From: Sideroxydans sp.
GTDB taxonomy: Bacteria > Pseudomonadota > Gammaproteobacteria > Burkholderiales > Gallionellaceae
DNA: 60,845 nt
Assembly (NCBI GenBank): GCA_029850585.1
Contig: JARCRQ010000074.1
Span: 1 to 60,845, forward strand
Reading direction: 5' to 3'
The notes under the pieces are model-generated. The model saw only the letters and a list, made by a program, of their open reading frames with translations, was not told the DNA's origin and did no database searches. This document shows, piece by piece, positions 52,520 to 58,110 of the stretch (position 1 is its first letter; the number at the start of each line of letters is the position of its first letter). The position numbers were made by a program, and so were the translations under genes.

Positions 52520-54709
52520 TTAAGGACGGGAGGTTGCATTACGGTCATTTAATTTGCTGTAGCCAGGCACGCTTTTACGCAACACGGCTAATGGGTCAGA
52601 GCCAACTTGTAAGAAGTCGTTGAGTTCGAGTTGTACGAAGATACCCGTATTGGTTTGGTGCAGAGCGGTGGTGAAGTGTTGCGCCACCAAGCGTAGTGTC
52701 CAGCAGTCTTGATTATACTCAAGCCCCGCTATCGAATCTAACAAGCGCGAGTCTTGATAAGAATAATTCCAGCGTCCCACTGCATACCATTTACCCCCCA
52801 ACGGCCATTGGGTTGAGACATCCACCATGCGCGTGGTATTGCGCAAAAAGCGATAGCCCACATTCAATGTTTTGCCAGGCTCGGGACGATAGCGCGCGCC
52901 GACGTTGTAGCGTTGGATATTGGTTTGATTGGGATTGTATTGAAACTCGCTATCGAGATGCCACTGCCGCGATGCCTGACTAGATATCGCCATCAACACA
53001 TCGGATTTTGCCGTACTGGTGTTAGCGGGCGTGAGCAAACTCACTTGCGGGGTAATGAAGCTAAATCGCTCTGCCAGCGTGACTTTCAAACGTTCTGCGC
53101 CACTGGCTTGGTTGATGATACGAGTGCTAGCACCCAAGGTCATCTGATTGGCATCGCCGATGCGGTCATTCCCAAAAAAACGGTTCTCGGTAAAAATTTG
53201 CGCAAAATTAAAGTCGGCTTGGGCTGAATCAAAGTTGGGCAATAAGTCTTGTTTGCGATACGGGATATACACATAAAACGCACGCGGCTCTAAGGTTTGA
53301 ATATAGTCATCGGCGAGCACGGTCGTCTCGCGCTCAAACGCCACACCACTATCCAAACTGACAATCGGCACGCTGCGTGTCGCATTCGGTAAAGCGGTGG
53401 TGTTATTGCTATTGAGCACATATTGACTGGTGTGCAAACCGACTTTAGGGGTGACATAAAAGGCGGGTTCGCTGACCAAGGGATAGCTCGCCTGCGGATA
53501 CATCACCAAACGATTCCCCCCCACCAAAGTAGGATGTTTGAACGCGACGAACTCATTGTTGAGCGAGACATTGAGGTCATGCCAGTTGCGCTGCGTGGTC
53601 GCGGTAACTTGTGGCAAACGCGCATACGGCACAGCAATCGGGGCGAGCGGGTCTTGCAAGGTTTGGTAGCGTTGCGCGCGCGCCACGGCGGTCCAATTAG
53701 GCGACACATAATTCAGGCTGGCATCTTGCAATAAGTTGGCTTGTGAGGTGACCGCCACCGCCGAACCTAGGTCACGAAAATACGCATCGTCGGCCACGCG
53801 ATTGAAATTCAAATTGGCACTGAAGGAATTGTCGATTGCTTGCGCATGGCGAATTGAAAAACGGCTGCGATTTATTTTGCTGACTTGGTCGCCTTGCAAG
53901 GTATCCGCATGAATTTCGCCGTTATAGCCAGAACCCAAATAACGCAGCTCGTTATTGAATTGCGTACCCCGTTTTGTAATGTAGCGCGGTGCCAGCGTTG
54001 CATCGTAATTGGGCGCGATATTCACATAATAGGGCAGCGTTAATTCCGCGCCATTCTTCACCGTGCTACCAAAATCAGGCGATAAAAATCCAGACTTGCG
54101 CGCATCGGTAAGCGGGAAATCCATCCAGGGCGTATAGACGAACGGCACACCTTTGAACTGCACATACGCATTGGTCGCCGTACCCAGCTGCTCGACTTTA
54201 TCTAAATCCAAATTACCCATGCGCAACAGCCAATCATCGTTACCCGCTGGACAAGTGGTGTAGCTTGCGCCATCTAAGTTGTAGTGCTGTTTATCGACGA
54301 TGTGCATTTGTTTAGCACTGCCGCGCGCATTATTTTCGCTGAAATGAAATTCAGGTTGCGTGAGTTCGCCGCTTTGAGTTTCTAGGTTGTATTGCAAACG
54401 CGGTCCACTCATGCGATTGCCGTCTTCTTCCACCACTACGCTGCCATCCGCCTGCAACTCACCGCTATCTTGCTGATAATCCAGTCTATCAGCGCGTATC
54501 GTTTGTCCGCCTTGTTGCAAAATCGCGTTGCCCGTCGCCTGCAACGACTTGCCTTTTTGCCCCGTCAATTTATCCGCTTCAATAGCAGTCGGCGCGAGCG
54601 GGTCGGCGGCTTTTTTCGGCGCGGCGCGGCTGGTCGTACCAGGCATCACCGCGTAGGCAGACGCGCTGGCGAATAAAGCAATGAATAATAAGGAGGGGGA
54701 TAAGCGCAT
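52520..54709 (-). CDS. lptD: LPS-assembly outer-membrane protein LptD
   Basis: A 729-residue LPS translocon barrel. Signal peptide PSLLFIALFASASAYA, a beta-jellyroll OstA domain (about 40-190; KSLQATGNAILQQGGQTI), then a 26-strand-type barrel domain. Cys pairs in SYTTCPAGNDDW and YNQDCWTLRL are probably those whose disulfide is needed for function, which fits DsbC elsewhere in the window. It leads the surA-pdxA-ksgA operon and is divergent from amgK. Confidence 0.95.
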   Translation of the reverse strand: MRLSPSLLFIALFASASAYAVMPGTTSRAAPKKAADPLAPTAIEADKLTGQKGKSLQATGNAILQQGGQTIRADRLDYQQDSGELQADGSVVVEEDGNRMSGPRLQYNLETQSGELTQPEFHFSENNARGSAKQMHIVDKQHYNLDGASYTTCPAGNDDWLLRMGNLDLDKVEQLGTATNAYVQFKGVPFVYTPWMDFPLTDARKSGFLSPDFGSTVKNGAELTLPYYVNIAPNYDATLAPRYITKRGTQFNNELRYLGSGYNGEIHADTLQGDQVSKINRSRFSIRHAQAIDNSFSANLNFNRVADDAYFRDLGSAVAVTSQANLLQDASLNYVSPNWTAVARAQRYQTLQDPLAPIAVPYARLPQVTATTQRNWHDLNVSLNNEFVAFKHPTLVGGNRLVMYPQASYPLVSEPAFYVTPKVGLHTSQYVLNSNNTTALPNATRSVPIVSLDSGVAFERETTVLADDYIQTLEPRAFYVYIPYRKQDLLPNFDSAQADFNFAQIFTENRFFGNDRIGDANQMTLGASTRIINQASGAERLKVTLAERFSFITPQVSLLTPANTSTAKSDVLMAISSQASRQWHLDSEFQYNPNQTNIQRYNVGARYRPEPGKTLNVGYRFLRNTTRMVDVSTQWPLGGKWYAVGRWNYSYQDSRLLDSIAGLEYNQDCWTLRLVAQHFTTALHQTNTGIFVQLELNDFLQVGSDPLAVLRKSVPGYSKLNDRNATSRP

Positions 54710-54778
54710 TCGGTGCTGGATTTATAAACGGAGGTGCTAAAATCCAGCGATTTTATCATTAACTACGAGCCTGCCACG

Positions 54779-55903
54779 ATGCAACGTCAACAACAACTTA
54801 CTACTTGGCTACAAGCTCTGTTCCCTGAGCAAACTTTCACCCTTACCCCCGCCTCTGCCGATGCCAGTTTTCGCCGCTATTTTCGCGCCACTTTTGCCGA
54901 TGGTGCGACGCGCATCGTCATGGACGCGCCGCCCGAACATGAAGATTGCCGCCCGTTTTTACAGGTCGGCAAATTGTTTGAGGACGCGGGCGTGCATGTG
55001 CCGCATGTGTATGCGCAAGACTTAGCGCAAGGATTTTTACTGCTGTCTGATTTGGGCAACACCACTTATTTGCAAGCCTTGAATGCCAACACCGCGAAGC
55101 CGCTGTACGCCGCCGCCACCGACGCGCTGATTAAAATTCAACTCGCTTCGGATGCGAAGAATTTACCGTCGTACGACGAAGCCTTATTGCGCCGCGAGCT
55201 GAATTTATTTCCTGATTGGTATATCGCCCAGCATTTAGGCGTGACCTTAAGCGCGCACCAGCAAAGCAAACTCGAAGAAGTATTCGCGCGCATCGTAAAA
55301 AACAATTTATCGCAGCCGATGGTGTATGTGCATCGAGATTTTCATTCGCGGAATTTGATGGTGACTGATGCCCCCCTCTCTAACTCTCCCCCGATACCCT
55401 CACCTCAATCCTCTCCCGCAAGCGGGCGAGGAGGCGAACGAAAAAGTCACGATTTAATTCTTGCGGGAGAAAGGACAAACGAGAAAAGCAACGGTTCAAC
55501 CCTGCCAGGCGTAATCGACTTCCAAGATGCGGTGTTCGGACCGATTACTTATGACCTCGCCTCGCTATTCAAAGACGCGTACATCCGTTGGGAAGAGGCG
55601 GACGTGATGGACTGGCTGATTAGCTATTGGGAGCGCGCGCGTGCGGCGGGCTTGCCTGTCCATGCTGATTTTGGCGAGTTTTATCGCGACTTTGAGATGA
55701 TGGGCGCGCAACGCCACCTCAAAGTGCTGGGCATTTTCGCGCGCTTGGCGATACGCGACGGCAAAACAGGCTATGTAAAAGACATGCCGCTGGTGATGGA
55801 TTATTTGCGCCGCGCCTGTGTGCGCTACATCGACTTAAAGCCCTTGCTCAACATTTTGGACGAGCTAGAGCCGCAGATTAAACATGCGGATTTTTCGGTT
55901 TAA
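54779..55903 (+). CDS. amgK: N-acetylmuramate/N-acetylglucosamine kinase (AmgK-like)
   Basis: A 374-residue aminoglycoside-phosphotransferase-fold kinase. Family features: SADASFRRYFRATF, catalytic loop VHRDFHSRNLMV (Asp187) and the metal motif GVIDFQDAVFGPITYDLASL (Asp247). AmgK phosphorylates MurNAc at the anomeric position in the MurU cell-wall recycling bypass, and murU follows directly, next to lptD as in Pseudomonas. The striking feature is about 40 extra residues (about 199-238) between catalytic loop and metal Asp, encoded by palindromic repeats; APH-fold kinases usually have roughly 15-20 residues there. ATG 54779 is preferred over GTG 54734. Confidence 0.88.
   Translation: MQRQQQLTTWLQALFPEQTFTLTPASADASFRRYFRATFADGATRIVMDAPPEHEDCRPFLQVGKLFEDAGVHVPHVYAQDLAQGFLLLSDLGNTTYLQALNANTAKPLYAAATDALIKIQLASDAKNLPSYDEALLRRELNLFPDWYIAQHLGVTLSAHQQSKLEEVFARIVKNNLSQPMVYVHRDFHSRNLMVTDAPLSNSPPIPSPQSSPASGRGGERKSHDLILAGERTNEKSNGSTLPGVIDFQDAVFGPITYDLASLFKDAYIRWEEADVMDWLISYWERARAAGLPVHADFGEFYRDFEMMGAQRHLKVLGIFARLAIRDGKTGYVKDMPLVMDYLRRACVRYIDLKPLLNILDELEPQIKHADFSV
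55371..55487 (+). repeat. Composite palindromic repeat inside amgK
   Basis: Outer ends CCCCCCTCTCTAACTCTCCC (55371-55390) and TTGCGGGAGAAAGGACAAAC (55461-55480) match the intergenic repeat at 55921-55971. Nested between them is a CCCTCACCTCAATCCTCTCC element with hairpin CCCGCAAGCGGG (55397-55434). The whole is read in frame as Pro/Ser/Gly/Arg-rich protein (SPPIPSPQSSPASGRGGE). Confidence 0.75.
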
Positions 55904-55920
55904 TCATTCATTCAAACCAT

Positions 55921-55971
55921 CCCCCCTATCCAACTTTCCCCCCGCCAGCGGAAGAAAGAGCAAACGAGAAA
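55921..55971 (+). repeat. Palindromic repeat in the amgK-murU spacer
   Basis: CCCCCCTATCCAACTTTCCC, CCCGCCAGCGG, GAAGAAAGAGCAAACGAGAA: the simple form of the element that forms the outer part of the insertion in amgK, without the nested copy. It fills most of the 80-bp spacer before murU. Confidence 0.65.
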
Positions 55972-55983
55972 GGCATTTATTTT

Positions 55984-56763
55984 ATGCGCGCGATGATACT
56001 TGCGGCGGGACGCGGCGAACGCATGAGACCGCTCACCGACCACACCCCGAAACCCTTGCTGCAAGTGGGTGGCAAGCCACTCATCGTGTGGCATATCGAA
56101 CGATTAGTGGCGACTGGCATCACTGAATTAGTCATCAATCACGCTCACCTAGGCGCGCAAATTGAAGCGGCTTTGGGCGATGGAAAACAATTCGGCGCGC
56201 ACATCCAATACTCACGCGAAACCGCCGCACTGGAAACAGCGGGCGGGATTGCTAATGCGCTGCCGTTATTACTTCCCTCGCCCATTGGGAGAGGGATTGA
56301 GGGTGAGGGAGCAATCTTCGCAGTGGTGAATGGCGATGTTTTTTGCGATTACGACTTTGCGCAACTGCCCGCTCTCGCCGATCAAATGCAAGCAAATAAC
56401 GATCTCGCTCATTTGGTGCTAGTGAACAATCCACCGCAACATCCGCACGGCGACTTCGCTTTGCTCGGCAGACGCATGATGTTGCCAACCCCTCCCAACC
56501 TCCCCTTGTCAGGGGAGGCGCGCACCTCCCCCCTGACAAGGGGGGCTGGGGGGGTTAAGTCCCTGACTTTCTCAGGCATCGGTCTCTATCACGCATCAAT
56601 TTTTGCCGACATCGCCGCTGGCACAAAAGCACCGCTCGCACCCTTGTTACGCGAGCAAATCGCCATAGGTAAAGTCAGCGGCGCACATCATCAAGGCGTG
56701 TGGGTCGATGTCGGCACACCGCAACGCTTAACCGAACTGGATGCTCAACTACGCCATGAATAA
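55984..56763 (+). CDS. murU: N-acetylmuramate-1-phosphate uridylyltransferase (MurU-like)
   Basis: A 259-residue sugar-1-phosphate nucleotidyltransferase. Signature MILAAGRGERMRPLTDHTPK, the metal-binding AVVNGDVFCDYDF and a late VDVGTPQRLTELDAQL. MurU makes UDP-MurNAc from MurNAc-1-P, bypassing de novo synthesis, and amgK upstream supplies the substrate. Two REP-like repeats are translated in frame: residues about 97-109 (PSPIGRGIEGEG), just before the metal-binding strand, and about 168-191 (PTPPNLPLSGEARTSPLTRG), just before LTFSGIGLYH. The family is normally about 225 residues, so the inserts explain the length. It overlaps pepP by 8 bp. Confidence 0.88.
   Translation: MRAMILAAGRGERMRPLTDHTPKPLLQVGGKPLIVWHIERLVATGITELVINHAHLGAQIEAALGDGKQFGAHIQYSRETAALETAGGIANALPLLLPSPIGRGIEGEGAIFAVVNGDVFCDYDFAQLPALADQMQANNDLAHLVLVNNPPQHPHGDFALLGRRMMLPTPPNLPLSGEARTSPLTRGAGGVKSLTFSGIGLYHASIFADIAAGTKAPLAPLLREQIAIGKVSGAHHQGVWVDVGTPQRLTELDAQLRHE
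56274..56310 (-). repeat. REP-like palindrome inside murU (copy 1)
   Basis: Reverse complement reads TCCCTCACCCTCAATCCCTC then TCCCAATGGGCGAGGGA, the same family as in polA, amgK and the terminal R-M gene. Read in frame within murU. Confidence 0.78.
56487..56556. repeat. Inverted pair of REP-like palindromes inside murU (copy 2)
   Basis: AACCCCTCCCAACCTCCCCT, TGTCAGGGGAGG, then CGCG and the inverted partner CACCTCCCCCCTGACAAGGG, GGGCTGGGGGGGTT. The two halves form a near-perfect 30-bp inverted repeat. It is read in frame as a Pro/Gly-rich loop. Confidence 0.8.
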
Positions 56764-58060
56764 AATTTACGCCGATCGTCGCCACGCTCTGTTAAATCAG
56801 ATGTCGCCTGGCATCGCCATCATTCCCACTGCGCCCGAAATGCTGCGCAACGGCGATGCGCATTACGCCTATCGCTTCGATAGCAGCTTTTATTATTTAA
56901 CGGGATTTACCGAGCCTGAAGCGGTGTTGGTGCTGATTGCGGGCGATAAACCACAAAGCATTTTGTTCTGCCGCGAAAAAAATTTAGAGCGTGAAATTTG
57001 GGACGGGCATCGTGCTGGTCCTGACGGCGCGCGCGAACAATTCGGTTTTGATGCCGCATTTCCCGTCGCGCAATTGGACGAAAAATTAGTTGAGCTAATG
57101 AGCAATCAGCCCACCTTGTTTTATCCCTTAGGCGCAGATGCCGTATGGGATGCGCGCCTGTTGAAATTGCGCGCAGTGGTGCAAGAAAAATCGCGCAGCG
57201 GCGTGCGTGCGCCCGACCAATTATTCGACATTTGCAAACTGATAAACGAACAGCGTTTGCTAAAAGACGCGCACGAATTAACTCTGATGCGCCGCGCCGC
57301 CAGCATCTCCTGCGGCGCGCATCAACGCGCCATGCAATTCACTCGCGCGGGACAATTTGAATACCAAGTTGAAGCCGAATTACTGCACGAATTTTGTCGT
57401 CACGGCGCGCGCGATGCGGCGTACACCAGCATCGTCGCGGGCGGCGCGAACGCTTGCACGCTGCACTATGTCGAGAACAATGCAAAACTCAATGACGGCG
57501 ATTTATTGCTGATTGATGCGGGCTGCGAATTTCAAGGTTACGCCTCCGACATCACGCGCACTTACCCCGTCAACGGCAAATTTTCCGCCGCGCAAAAAGA
57601 TGTGTATGAGTTAGTCCTCGCCGCGCAAACCGCCGCCATCCATTCCGCAAAAATTGGACAACATTGGAACGCACCACATGAAGCCGCGCTGCGTGTTTTG
57701 GCGCAAGGTTTTATCGATCTGAAAATGTGTCACGGCACAGTCGAAAGCGTGTTGGAAAGCGGTAGTTACAAACAGTTTTACATGCACCGCACTGGACATT
57801 GGCTAGGCATGGACGTACACGATGTCGGCGATTACAAAATCAATGACGACTGGCGCGCGCTGCAAGCGGGCATGGTGCTGACCGTCGAACCCGGCTGCTA
57901 TATCCGCCCCGCCGACAACGTGCCGCTCGCCTTATGGAACATCGGCATCCGCATCGAAGACGATGTGCTGGTGACGCAACACGGCAACGAAGTGTTAACG
58001 CAAGCCGCGCCGAAAACAGTGAGCGAAATTGAAGCTGTGATGCGTCGCACGGCTTCATAG
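56756..58060 (+). CDS. pepP: Xaa-Pro aminopeptidase
   Basis: A 434-residue M24B metallopeptidase removing N-terminal residues that precede proline. The N-terminal domain (YRFDSSFYYLTGFTEPEAVL) is followed by a pita-bread catalytic domain with metal ligands Asp254 and Asp265 (IDAGCEFQGYASDITRTYP), His348 in HRTGHWLGMDVHD, Glu378 in VLTVEPGCYI, and a Glu in GIRIEDDVLV. ATG 56756 is chosen, overlapping the murU stop by 8 bp, so the two are probably coupled. Confidence 0.94.
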   Translation: MNKIYADRRHALLNQMSPGIAIIPTAPEMLRNGDAHYAYRFDSSFYYLTGFTEPEAVLVLIAGDKPQSILFCREKNLEREIWDGHRAGPDGAREQFGFDAAFPVAQLDEKLVELMSNQPTLFYPLGADAVWDARLLKLRAVVQEKSRSGVRAPDQLFDICKLINEQRLLKDAHELTLMRRAASISCGAHQRAMQFTRAGQFEYQVEAELLHEFCRHGARDAAYTSIVAGGANACTLHYVENNAKLNDGDLLLIDAGCEFQGYASDITRTYPVNGKFSAAQKDVYELVLAAQTAAIHSAKIGQHWNAPHEAALRVLAQGFIDLKMCHGTVESVLESGSYKQFYMHRTGHWLGMDVHDVGDYKINDDWRALQAGMVLTVEPGCYIRPADNVPLALWNIGIRIEDDVLVTQHGNEVLTQAAPKTVSEIEAVMRRTAS

Positions 58061-58110
58061 TTGCGAATAAATTTGCGCCACCTAATTTGCACCGAGGATG
58101 ATTTTTTAAC

